DNA from: JAAYDY01 sp964500225
GTDB taxonomy: Bacteria; Planctomycetota; Phycisphaerae; FEN-1346; JAACEH01
Reading direction: 5' to 3'
DNA length: 64,000 bases
NCBI GenBank assembly: GCA_964500225.1
Contig: CAZCOA010000005.1
Coordinates: 1 to 64,000 of the forward strand
A program made the position numbers and the translations under genes. This document shows, one piece after another, positions 1 to 8,297 of the stretch (positions within the stretch are counted from its first letter, which is position 1; every line of letters starts with the position of its first letter). The notes under the pieces were generated by a model. That model was not told the DNA's origin. It was given only the letters and a program-made list of their open reading frames with translations, and searched no databases.

Positions 1-851
<851 letters not shown>

Positions 852-1067
852 GAATCCTTGTATCGCAGGCATTACTCATCGTGATCAGGTCACAAGAGTA
901 AGGCCCGGCTTTTAACCTCATTGCTGTAGCCCCACCGAGGCGGGGACAGCCTTGGTGCCGCACCGACCGTTACGTCGGCTTGGCCACACTCTTGTGCTCT
1001 CACACTGCTGCCTAATTGTCAAAGAACGTTACTATGGGCTGAACAGCCCCCATAGCCGAGACACGAG
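852..1067 (-). promoter_or_regulatory. 16S leader with boxA-like antitermination element and 5' hairpin
   Basis: This is the transcribed leader between the downstream promoter and 16S. On the minus strand, GTTCTTTGACAATT at 1028-1015 closely resembles the E. coli rrn leader boxA (GCTCTTTAACAATT). A boxC-like GTGTGAGAGCAC follows, also as in E. coli. These elements normally recruit the NusB/S10 antitermination complex. At 1032-1055 there is an imperfect hairpin (10-bp arms, CTATGGGCTG and its complement with two extra C) at the very start of the P2 transcript. No protein-coding gene is seen here. Confidence 0.7.
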
Positions 1068-1095
1068 ATCATACCAGACTCGGCCTTATTGTCAA
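1068..1095 (-). promoter_or_regulatory. rRNA operon promoter P2
   Basis: On the minus strand TTGACA (1095-1090) is followed after 16 bases by TATGAT (1073-1068), a near-consensus housekeeping sigma promoter pointing to the 16S gene. A dyad, AACGCC-N6-GGCGTT (1094-1111), overlaps the -35 box, and an A/T-rich tract lies just upstream (1118-1137). Confidence 0.8.
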
Positions 1096-1209
1096 CGCCA
1101 AAATCGGCGTTAACGACCCAAATTTTCACTTTTTTGGACAACCCCCAGTCGAGTTGATCCCTGGAGGCCACCTCGTGATGGCTTGCTCGTGCCTCCACTT
1201 CAGACCCGT

Positions 1210-1260
1210 AGTATACCACGCCACTGAACCCTGTCAACAGCAAAATTCATAGTAAAAAAA
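1210..1260 (-). promoter_or_regulatory. rRNA operon promoter P1 with A/T-rich UP-like element
   Basis: On the minus strand TTGACA (1237-1232) and TATACT (1215-1210) are separated by 16 bases. The 23 bases directly upstream of the -35 box (1238-1260) are mostly A/T, as expected for an UP element that binds the RNA polymerase alpha subunit. Together with P2 this gives tandem promoters about 140 bp apart. Nothing else is recognised between this site and the next gene. Confidence 0.82.
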
Positions 1261-1375
1261 CGCCTCGCGATTGCCGTTCGCTCTGCCGCCCGTCGCTCCC
1301 AGAGTCCGTCTCTTCAACGCCCGAGGAGGCCCGCCGCTTCCCCCACAAGATCTGCATGGCAGCACGTGTGACCTA

Positions 1376-2617
1376 TCATCGCGCCAACACCAGAGAACAC
1401 ATGTGCCCGCCGAACCCTGCCGACCACTTCAGTATGCGTTGCACCGGACAGCCGTCGGAAAAACGCCGCTCGCTCGCCACCTCCCCGTCGTGATCCACGT
1501 GCACCATACGCATGGCGATATGCCGCCCTGTCACGCCCAGCACTCGAATCGCGATGGCGGTTTCGACGGCGCAGGCCGCCCCCAGAAGGTGACCGTGGAG
1601 GTGCTTCGTCGCCAGGACCGGCACGCGGGCAGCCCATGGACTGCCGAGGCGTTCCAAGGCTCGGGCCTCGTTGAGGTCGCCGTCGCGTGTTGCAGTGCCA
1701 TGGACAGCCACCAGGTCGAGTTGCGAGGAATCGAAGCCGGCCTGTTCCAGCGACGTTTTGGCCACGCGGGACAAGGCTCGTCCATCGGTCGGCATGGCCA
1801 TCAGGTCCGCCGCCGTGGAACCTGTCGCCGCGGCACACAGCCTGGCCAGAACGGGCAAGGCCAGCCTCTCGGCTAGCGGCGGGGCCGTCAGGACAAAACA
1901 CGCAGCGCCTTCCCCGACATAGAATCCGCAGCGATCTCGGCAGAACGGTCCGCCGCGAGGCCGTCCGTCGTTGCCGCACGGGGCCAGCAGTCCGAGCCTG
2001 CCATAGGATGCAAGCACCAGCGACTGAAGCGACGAATCGGCAGCGCCGCAGACGACGGCATCAGCGCGACCGTCGAGGATCATCGCCCTGGCCGCGGCCA
2101 TGGCGTAGCCGCCCGAGGCGCATGCGGCGGCGGTTGCCATGGCGGGGCCTCGCAGGCCGAAGCGCAGGGCAATGGCTCGCGACGCTGCGGCCGGATCGAC
2201 CGAGGCGATCCACGGCCCAGTGCCGGGTCGCGTCTGTGTGACGGAGGAAAGGATCTCTCGACGAAAAAGATCCAGCCCGCCCTTGGAAACGGTGAACACG
2301 GTGGCGATGCGGCCGGGATCGACGTGGGCCAAAAGCGTTTCAACCAGAGGCGGCGCGTCCGCCCTGCCCTGTGGGGACGCCAAGACTTGTTCGGCGGCGC
2401 GGATCGCCAGGGTAACGGCCCTGTCTTCACCTGGGCGCGACGGCACAAGCTCGGGGGGCACTGCTCCCACCAGATAGCGTGGATCCTCGTGCCACGGAGC
2501 GGCGCAGACCTCGCCGGCCAGGACGCGGTCGAGAGCGTCCGTCCCCTCGCCGTGCGGGAGAACGCACCCCATGCCGACAATAGCCACGTCGGTGGACATG
2601 TCGATTCCGAGAACCAT
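1376..2617 (-). CDS. beta-ketoacyl-ACP synthase family protein downstream of bioB
   Basis: A 413-residue thiolase-fold condensing enzyme of the KAS I/II type. The active-site cysteine is in an AACASGG motif (about Cys166), the first histidine in VHGTAT (about His306) and the second in KHLHGHLLGAAC (about His343), so the Cys-His-His triad is intact. The length fits a single KAS protein. The ATG at 2617 starts 3 bases after the bioB stop; an in-frame ATG at 2599 (MSTDVAIVGMG) fits family N-termini better. Being co-transcribed with bioB, it may make a fatty-acyl precursor of biotin, but that is inferred. It could equally be an accessory KAS or polyketide-type enzyme. Confidence 0.85.
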   Translation of the reverse strand: MVLGIDMSTDVAIVGMGCVLPHGEGTDALDRVLAGEVCAAPWHEDPRYLVGAVPPELVPSRPGEDRAVTLAIRAAEQVLASPQGRADAPPLVETLLAHVDPGRIATVFTVSKGGLDLFRREILSSVTQTRPGTGPWIASVDPAAASRAIALRFGLRGPAMATAAACASGGYAMAAARAMILDGRADAVVCGAADSSLQSLVLASYGRLGLLAPCGNDGRPRGGPFCRDRCGFYVGEGAACFVLTAPPLAERLALPVLARLCAAATGSTAADLMAMPTDGRALSRVAKTSLEQAGFDSSQLDLVAVHGTATRDGDLNEARALERLGSPWAARVPVLATKHLHGHLLGAACAVETAIAIRVLGVTGRHIAMRMVHVDHDGEVASERRFSDGCPVQRILKWSAGFGGHMCSLVLAR

Positions 2618-2620
2618 CGC

Positions 2621-3646
2621 TCAGACGCGACCGCCGCGGATTAAGGGCCGGGCGGCGCTCAGGCCCAACGATGCCAGCATGGCCAGGTCCTCGGCGGCCG
2701 GCCGGCCTCGCGTGGTGAGGTAGTTTCCAATCAGGCATCCGTCGGCCCCTGCGGCGAACATGCGTGACTGAAGGCTGCCCAGGTTGACTTCACGGCCGCC
2801 GGCGACCTTCAGACAACGTGTCGGAAGCACAAAACGCATCATCGCAATAATCGCCAAACACTGTTCAGGCGACAGTCGCGGCGCCCCGGCCAACGGCGTC
2901 CCCGGAATGGGATTCAGGAAATTGATGGGCACCACATCAGCGTCGAGCTCTCGCACGGCCAGCGCCAGATCCACACGGTCCTCATCCGATTCGCCGATGC
3001 CGAACAGCCCGCCGCAACAGAGCTGCATGCCGACGGCCTTGACCCGGCGGGCGGTGGCAACGCGGTCGTCGTAGTGGTGCGTCGTCACGACGTGCGGAAA
3101 ATGGCGTCGGGACGTTTCGAGGTTGTGGTTGTACCGCCGGCACCCGGCGGCAGCCAATTGGGCCGCGGCGACATCGTCCAAAGAGCCTAGACTGGCGCAC
3201 GGTTCGATGCCGACATCGTCGCGTATGCGTTGAATGACTCTGCATAGCCGCAACAAGTCGGCCGGCGTGGGTCTTGCGCCGCTCGTGACAAGGCCGAAGC
3301 ACACGGCACCGTCGTCGCGGGCCCGTCGAGCCTGGTCGATCAAGGCATCCTCGTCCAGAAGGCCGTGGGGGATGATACCCGTGGCGTGGCGGGCTGCCTG
3401 ACTGCACCAGCGGCAGTCTTCGGAGCAGTGCCCGACCTTGGCGGCCACGATGCCGCACAGTTGCACGACATTGCCGCGATGCGCTAGGCGGATGCGTTCA
3501 GCAGCTTCGATCAAGGCGTCCGGACAATCGCGACCGAGGGCCACCAGTTGGAGGGCCTCGTCGCGCGACAGGCCGCGTCCGGCCAGAGGCCCGGCGGCGA
3601 GATCGAATATCCGTTGTGCAGTCTCGTCCCTGGCCATAGGTTGCAT
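2621..3646 (-). CDS. bioB: biotin synthase
   Basis: A radical-SAM enzyme that inserts sulfur into dethiobiotin, the last step of biotin synthesis. The [4Fe-4S] motif is C74-x3-C78-x2-C81 (CSEDCRWCSQ). Further BioB signatures are YNHNLETS and the segment VPINFLNPIPGTP. At 341 residues it has the normal length. The ATG at 3646 has GGGGA upstream; MARDE nine bases later is an alternative. The reading frame stays open further upstream, but that part is low-complexity Arg/Gly sequence overlapping the next gene and was left out. Three small secreted proteins lie upstream and a ketoacyl synthase follows. No bioA, bioD or bioF is in the window. Confidence 0.95.
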   Translation of the reverse strand: MQPMARDETAQRIFDLAAGPLAGRGLSRDEALQLVALGRDCPDALIEAAERIRLAHRGNVVQLCGIVAAKVGHCSEDCRWCSQAARHATGIIPHGLLDEDALIDQARRARDDGAVCFGLVTSGARPTPADLLRLCRVIQRIRDDVGIEPCASLGSLDDVAAAQLAAAGCRRYNHNLETSRRHFPHVVTTHHYDDRVATARRVKAVGMQLCCGGLFGIGESDEDRVDLALAVRELDADVVPINFLNPIPGTPLAGAPRLSPEQCLAIIAMMRFVLPTRCLKVAGGREVNLGSLQSRMFAAGADGCLIGNYLTTRGRPAAEDLAMLASLGLSAARPLIRGGRV

Positions 3647-3795
3647 GGTCCCCGGATAAGCGCTCGGCAGGTCCCGGAGAGACCTGCCGCCGGCGCCACT
3701 GATCGGACTTCGTTTCGTCGCCAGGCTGCCGCGCCGCGGTCCGCCGCCGCGGCCGGGTTCCTCATCGACCGTCATCCGGCAGCCTCGCAGCGACA

Positions 3796-4134
3796 TTACC
3801 GTTTCGGATGCTGGAAGAGGCGGGCCAGGTCGATGGTGGTTCCCATCTTCGTGAAGTCCTTCTTGCCCGGCTCCATGAGGTAGAAGCACATTTTGTTGGT
3901 GGCGGTGTCGATGACGGCCACGCCGCCGCGGTTGTCGCTGACCTGGACCGTGCAGGCCTTGAAGTAGCCCGCGGCATCGGTCGCGCTGCCGGCCAAGGCG
4001 GCACGATTCAGCAGGCCGGCCATGTCGGTCGTTGCGGGAGCCTGTGACCGCGTCGCGGACATCGTCACGACCACGGTCAGCAGAACGACGTTCAGCACGA
4101 CTACACAAGCGAGGATGAAATCTTTGATCTTCAT
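3796..4134 (-). CDS. small exported or membrane-anchored protein, paralogue of the next gene upstream
   Basis: A 112-residue protein of unknown function with an N-terminal hydrophobic segment (residues 5-28) that looks like an uncleaved signal anchor. The start at 4134 (MKIKDF) has an AAGGAG ribosome site 8 bases upstream. The exported half contains VIDTATNKMCFY, matched in the neighbouring 95-residue protein by IIDTTTQRMLFF. Both are followed by a basic stretch and a short amphipathic C-terminus. The two genes appear to be a tandem duplication. Two internal cysteines are specific to this copy. No family was recognised. Confidence 0.8.
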   Translation of the reverse strand: MKIKDFILACVVVLNVVLLTVVVTMSATRSQAPATTDMAGLLNRAALAGSATDAAGYFKACTVQVSDNRGGVAVIDTATNKMCFYLMEPGKKDFTKMGTTIDLARLFQHPKR

Positions 4135-4206
4135 GGAAAAGTCTCCTTGACGCATCTGGTTAACACAAAAGAACCGACTCGAACAAGGCCAACGACTGCC
4201 GCGCGA

Positions 4207-4494
4207 TTACTCGACGGACCGTTCGAAGTCCTTTTTCAGGTCGGCCTGGCTGCCCCTGAGCGGCGTCAGTTCCTTGGCGGTGTTGTCGTACTGGAAGAAA
4301 AGCATGCGCTGGGTGGTCGTGTCGATGATGCACAGCGCGTCGATGCCGCCGGAGGTCTCGGCAGGCACCATGATGTAGTCGGCAAAGCGGCCGGCTTGCG
4401 CCTTGGCTTCGTGACTTGGCCCCATCTGCGCGACGACCCCCGCCAGGATCAGGGCAGTTACGGTCAGGAGGCAGATCGCTAACGTCTTACCCAT
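4207..4494 (-). CDS. small exported protein, paralogue of the following gene
   Basis: A 95-residue protein with a clear N-terminal hydrophobic helix (residues 4-23) and possible signal-peptidase site, preceded by AAAGGAG 8-9 bases before the ATG. The mature part carries GIDALCIIDTTTQRMLFFQY, similar in spacing and sequence to the 112-residue neighbour. That pattern suggests a short beta-rich domain that may report on or bind a ligand, but this is a guess. It is the middle of three small exported proteins with 70-90 bp gaps, probably one transcript from the promoter at 4821-4848. Confidence 0.8.
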   Translation of the reverse strand: MGKTLAICLLTVTALILAGVVAQMGPSHEAKAQAGRFADYIMVPAETSGGIDALCIIDTTTQRMLFFQYDNTAKELTPLRGSQADLKKDFERSVE

Positions 4495-4583
4495 TGTTCA
4501 GGCTCCTTTCTCATGGTCATTGTGTCGCCCGCGTCCTTGTGGACCGCCGGAGCATGTGCGTTATTCGAGGAATTACGACCGAG

Positions 4584-4784
4584 TCAGCGATTGCTCCGCT
4601 TGAGGAATCCGGCAGCCATTAACAAGGCCACCAGAACCACGACGAGCGTGGCGGCCACGTATGGTCCCCGGGGCGTTGCTTTGACCAATTCGACCACGTT
4701 CGAGTTGTCGGCAGCCATAGCTGCCTGGACAACCGCAACTGAAGCCGCCAGAACTGCGCCGCCCATTGCCATCCACGGCCTCAT
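4584..4784 (-). CDS. small membrane protein with signal peptide and C-terminal transmembrane helix
   Basis: A 66-residue protein. Residues 1-24 look like a signal peptide ending VQAAMA-A. A short polar segment follows, then a hydrophobic helix (about 43-60) and a basic end (KRSNR), predicting an N-out, C-in single-pass protein of about 40 residues after cleavage. GGGAGGA lies 8 bases before the ATG, a strong ribosome site. It is first in the small-protein group. No homologue was recognised. The strong ribosome site, promoter and topology together argue that it is real despite its size. Confidence 0.72.
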   Translation of the reverse strand: MRPWMAMGGAVLAASVAVVQAAMAADNSNVVELVKATPRGPYVAATLVVVLVALLMAAGFLKRSNR

Positions 4785-4820
4785 GCTCTTGATCCTCCCG
4801 CAACGGAATATAATGTCCGT

Positions 4821-4848
4821 ATTCTAGACGACATACAGACCTTGTAAA
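4821..4848 (-). promoter_or_regulatory. sigma-70 promoter for the small exported proteins (possibly bioB too)
   Basis: On the minus strand TTTACA (4848-4843), a 16-base spacer and TAGAAT (4826-4821), ending 36 bases before the ATG of the first small protein. The remainder of the gap up to the zinc-ribbon gene (4849-5119) shows no convincing gene. A TATAAT on the plus strand at 4809-4814 has no properly spaced -35 box. Confidence 0.65.
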
Positions 4849-5119
4849 GAGTTTTCCAGGCTCCGTCTGCGCGACCGTCGATGTGTCCCACCTCCACGTC
4901 CAGGCGTCCTACCGGCCATTGGCCTTCTGGAATCTCCCGGCGTGACAGGGAGACCGCACCAGGCACAGAAGGTTGGGTTCGTACAACGGCCGTTTGCGTT
5001 GCTTCCGCGAGGCCCGGAGTCGGCGTCCGTCTGGGAATCTCTTGCCAACGGCTGGGCCGCACGCTACCATGGGATTGTCATAGGCACTCGATTCCGCTGG
5101 CAGGACGAAAGGTGGTTCC

Positions 5120-5854
5120 GTGAGTCAGACGCTTGATAAACTGTGCGAGTTGCACAAGCACAGGGTCGTGCTCCACCGCCTGAAGGAGAAGGTCCGGACA
5201 ACGACTGTCGCCATCAATGCCAAGAAAAAGCTGGTGGTGCGTCTGAAAGCCGAGTTGGACCGCCTGTCGGGAACGCGAAAGAGCAGTCAGTCGGCACTGG
5301 ATCGCAAGGAACTCGAAGCCAGGAGCCTTCAGGAGAAGATCAACAAGTTCCGGCAACAATTGAACGAAGCCAAGACGAACAAGGAATACCAGGCGCTCCA
5401 GAACGAGATCAAGTTCATGGGGATCGAGAAGGCGAGGATCGAGGATCAGGTTCTTGCCGAGATGGACAAGATCGAAAAGCAGGCCGCCGACCTGGATCGT
5501 GCCAAGGCCGCTGTCGCCCAGGCTGAGCAGGAGTTGGCGGCACTGGAGGCCGAGAAGGCCGTCGAGGTCGAGGCCCTCGAAGCCGACATTCGCAAGGCCG
5601 AGCGAGACTGCGCCGACCTGGCTCGCGAGATTCCCGCTGAAGCGATGCAACAGTACGACCGCGTGGCGTCGCGGCACGAGGAAGACGCCCTCTGCCCCGT
5701 GCTGGTCGAGGGGGAAGGCAACGGCAACGCCACCTATTCCTGCGGCGGGTGCTATATGCGGCTGACCGAGAACGTCTATGTGAAGCTTCGGGGCAACCAC
5801 AGCGAGTTGCTGACCTGCCCGTCCTGCACTCGCATCCTCTTTCTGGAACCCTGA
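5120..5854 (+). CDS. coiled-coil C4 zinc-ribbon protein (DUF164/CdsZ-like)
   Basis: A 244-residue protein with a long antiparallel coiled coil (about residues 10-185) rich in Lys, Glu, Ala and Gln, then a compact C-terminal zinc ribbon with ligands C208-GG-C211 and C233-PS-C236. This is the architecture of the DUF164 (zf-RING_7) family, whose members include Helicobacter HP0958/FlgZ and chlamydial CdsZ; proposed roles are in RNA or nucleic-acid binding and secretion. The start is GTG, with AAAGGTGG just upstream; an ATG start is not available nearby. It abuts the RNase HI gene with no gap, so the two are very likely co-translated. Confidence 0.85.
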   Translation: MSQTLDKLCELHKHRVVLHRLKEKVRTTTVAINAKKKLVVRLKAELDRLSGTRKSSQSALDRKELEARSLQEKINKFRQQLNEAKTNKEYQALQNEIKFMGIEKARIEDQVLAEMDKIEKQAADLDRAKAAVAQAEQELAALEAEKAVEVEALEADIRKAERDCADLAREIPAEAMQQYDRVASRHEEDALCPVLVEGEGNGNATYSCGGCYMRLTENVYVKLRGNHSELLTCPSCTRILFLEP

Positions 5855-6346
5855 TTGTCCGTGCCCATGACCGCCAAGATACTGATCTACACCGACGGGG
5901 GCTCTCGCGGCAACCCCGGGCCGGCCGCCTGTGCCGCGGTGGTCCAATCCGCCGACGACAACCAGACGCTCATCGCGGAGGGAAAGTTCCTCGGTCACGT
6001 GACCAACAATGTTGCCGAGTACGAAGGCGTGTTGCTAGGCATGGATCTGGCTCGGCGTCTGGGCGCGCGCCGGATCGAAATCCGCAGCGACAGCGAACTG
6101 CTGGTGCGGCAACTCATGGGCCAGTACCGTGTGAAGAACCCCGGCCTCAAACCGCTCTATGATCGAGTTCGGCAGGGTCTCGACGATTTCGACGCCGTGG
6201 AGATCCGCCACGTCGGCCGCGAACAGAACGTCGAAGCCGACCGCCTGGTCAATGAAACCCTCGACGCCCAGGGCAAAGGCGGCGTCTGCCCGCCGGACAG
6301 ACGCACGCCAGACTCTGGCCGCGACGGGGCCTTTCGGCTAAAATAG
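5855..6346 (+). CDS. rnhA: ribonuclease HI
   Basis: Removes RNA from RNA-DNA hybrids. The four acidic catalytic residues are all visible: D in YTDGGSRGNPGP, E in NNVAEYEGVL, D in RSDSELLVRQ and D in VEADRLVNE. The reading frame starts at TTG (5855) directly after the stop of the zinc-ribbon gene; the ATG at 5867 (MTAKILIYTDGG) is the likelier start, giving 159 residues. The last 25 residues are a polar Gly/Arg/Pro tail absent from the core fold. The RNase P RNA gene begins about 40 bases downstream, so three RNA-related genes are clustered. Confidence 0.93.
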   Translation: MSVPMTAKILIYTDGGSRGNPGPAACAAVVQSADDNQTLIAEGKFLGHVTNNVAEYEGVLLGMDLARRLGARRIEIRSDSELLVRQLMGQYRVKNPGLKPLYDRVRQGLDDFDAVEIRHVGREQNVEADRLVNETLDAQGKGGVCPPDRRTPDSGRDGAFRLK

Positions 6347-6386
6347 CGGGCGCCGTGACGATCGGACAGGGCGTGACAAGTAAATA

Positions 6387-6786
6387 GAGCCTGCAGGCAG
6401 GCCGGGCAGCCGCTGCGCCGCCAAAGCGACGCGGAGGAAAGTCCGAACTCCACGGGGCACGGTGATGGCTAACAGCCACCGTCCGCAAGGATAGGGAAAG
6501 TGCCACAGAAAATATACCGCCACGGCGTCTCCGGACGTCGCGGTAAGGGTGAAATGGCGAGGTAAGAGCTCACCGCGGTCCTGGTGACAGGGCCGGCACG
6601 GTAAACCCCACCGGGAGCAAGGCCAAATTGGGAGCAAGGGGCCGCCCCACCCCGCGCCGCCTTCGGGCGGCATACGCTCCGGGTAGGCCGCTTGAGCGCG
6701 GCGGGCAACCGCCGAGCCCAGATAAATGGCTGCCCGGCGACTTCGGTCGCCGACAGGATTCGGCTTATAGGCCTGGCTGCAGGCAT
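6387..6786 (+). ncRNA. rnpB: RNase P RNA, bacterial type A
   Basis: Catalytic RNA of RNase P, which trims the 5' ends of tRNA precursors. The conserved regions are present in order: GAGGAAAGTCCGAACTCC (CR I), ACAGAAAATATACCGCC, GGTAAGGGTGAAATGGCGAG with the following GGTAAGAGCTCACCGCG, then AGATAAATGGCTGCC and ACAGGATTCGGCTTAT near the 3' end. Helix P1 forms between 6389-6403 and 6770-6784 with 14 of 15 pairs. A possible -10 box TAAAAT (6339-6344) lies inside the end of rnhA, so the RNA may have its own promoter, though the -35 match is poor. The exact ends are set from P1 and may differ by a few bases. Confidence 0.97.
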
Positions 6787-6884
6787 TGCTCGAGACGGGC
6801 GAGCCGTCGAACCCCCGGCGGCTCGCCCACTTTCTGCGCCCCCTGTGCAACGGATGCAAACGGAAGATTCTTACGTTTGCCGCC

Positions 6885-6913
6885 CTGACCATTCGTTTTT
6901 CTTCGACTATAAT
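6885..6913 (+). promoter_or_regulatory. sigma-70 promoter of the DUF4432 gene
   Basis: CTGACC (6885-6890), 17-base spacer, perfect TATAAT (6908-6913), 34 bases before the ATG and 100 bases after the end of rnpB. Confidence 0.7.
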
Positions 6914-6947
6914 GAGGCCGCTTCGATTCCATTCAGGAGGCCGCACG

Positions 6948-8012
6948 ATGAGCGATTCGCTCACTCTGTTACCCGGATTCAACCCCGACGCTGTCCGGGG
7001 CGTGGTCGTGGAACCCACCGACGACATGCAGGTCTATGCTGTGCCCGACCGCGGTCTGGAGGTGCTCGACGTGCTTGTGGGCGGTCGGCCCGTCATGTAC
7101 CGCAATCCGGCGGGCCACCGCTCGCGTCTTTCATACAACGCGGTCGGACTCGGGCCGGTGCGAAGCATCGAAGCCTTCTTCACGGGAGGTCTGGAAAACG
7201 CCGGGGCGCCCGAGGGGCCCCTGCCCCTGCACGGCACGTTCAGCCAGACACCCGCCTGCCACTGGCAACGCACCTCAAACGGAGGCGTCCGAGGCACGAT
7301 CGACTGCCGCATCATGGTCGCGGGGCCTTGTCTGATCGTCGAGCGTTGTATCGAGCCCGTCCAGGGTGCCCGGGCGTTCCGCGTCATCGACGACATCCGG
7401 GCGACCGTCGGCGGCCAGTACATGTGGCTTTATCACCCTAACTTCCCTGTGACCGAGGGTACGCGATTCGTCAGCAGCGAGCGTCTCGTCGTGCCGCGCC
7501 CCGATGGCATTGCCGAGAAAGCGATGGACAAGTACCGCCTCTTCGATCGCGTGGGCACGGGGCAGACACGATGGCCGCCGTCATCGGACGACGCCGCCGT
7601 AGCCCAAGAGAATTTCGAGACCTGCTATGTCATGACCGTCGAGCCGGACGCCCACGGTGACGTGCGTGCCGCCCTGGTTGCGCCCGACGGCAGTTCGGCC
7701 GCCTACGTCAAGTACAACGTGGGGCATTTCCGCGACTGCCAGCGGGCGTTCCAGTTCTGGAAAAATCCCCGTGACGCCGTGTCGGGCCTGGAGGTCGGCA
7801 GCACCTTCCTGGGCTGGAGCTACGCCGCCAGCCACGGACTTCTATGCAGCATCGCCACAGGCGAAACGCACCATTATGAGATCGAGGTGGGGTTCCTCCT
7901 GAGCACCGCCGAGGTCGATGCCTTGCTGGCCGCGATGCCGAGGGTCGGCCCCCCCGTAATCAAAACCATGTCGCGCGACGAGCTTGCCGCGTGCTACCGA
8001 GGCCGGCAGTGA
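6948..8012 (+). CDS. DUF4432 family protein (galactose-mutarotase-like fold)
   Basis: A 354-residue protein that matches the pattern of the DUF4432 family, predicted to adopt the aldose-epimerase/galactose-mutarotase beta-sandwich. Landmarks are a PDRGLEVLDV stretch near residue 40, LPLHGTFSQTPA near residue 100, and a conserved YHPNFPV segment near the middle. No signal peptide is seen, so it is probably cytoplasmic. The ATG at 6948 has CAGGAGG upstream and a promoter at good distance; the frame is open further upstream into rnpB but has no support there. It stands alone in its transcript, so the sugar substrate cannot be inferred from context. Confidence 0.8.
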   Translation: MSDSLTLLPGFNPDAVRGVVVEPTDDMQVYAVPDRGLEVLDVLVGGRPVMYRNPAGHRSRLSYNAVGLGPVRSIEAFFTGGLENAGAPEGPLPLHGTFSQTPACHWQRTSNGGVRGTIDCRIMVAGPCLIVERCIEPVQGARAFRVIDDIRATVGGQYMWLYHPNFPVTEGTRFVSSERLVVPRPDGIAEKAMDKYRLFDRVGTGQTRWPPSSDDAAVAQENFETCYVMTVEPDAHGDVRAALVAPDGSSAAYVKYNVGHFRDCQRAFQFWKNPRDAVSGLEVGSTFLGWSYAASHGLLCSIATGETHHYEIEVGFLLSTAEVDALLAAMPRVGPPVIKTMSRDELAACYRGRQ

Positions 8013-8192
8013 GCGGCCTTATGGGGCACATCGCCCGGGCGGGACAACGCGACAGGCCCGCAGGGAAGTCGCGTGAGGATGTCCTGGAACTATAGAGCGG
8101 CACGGCGTCCTGCTCCCAAGGGTTGGGTACATCGTGCCCATGCTTTCCGCGAAACGGGCCTGCTCCGCGTGAAGTCATCGTGGATCTCGGGC

Positions 8193-8220
8193 TTGCATTG
8201 AACGTGGATTTCTCTATACT
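8193..8220 (+). promoter_or_regulatory. sigma-70 promoter of asd
   Basis: TTGCAT (8193-8198), 16-base spacer, TATACT (8215-8220), about 77 bases before the asd ATG. The remainder of the 285-base gap (8013-8192) holds nothing recognisable. Confidence 0.6.
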
Positions 8221-8297
8221 GTACGATCCTTATCCTGGTGGCGTTGTCCGCCGTGGGCACGGCACAGGCGTATTGGACGGGTACAGGAGCTGGAAAT

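Noticed and set aside
4781..5062. A 93-codon minus-strand frame between the small exported proteins and the zinc-ribbon gene
   Set aside because: It overlaps the promoter of the small proteins, lacks a ribosome site and has no recognisable sequence.
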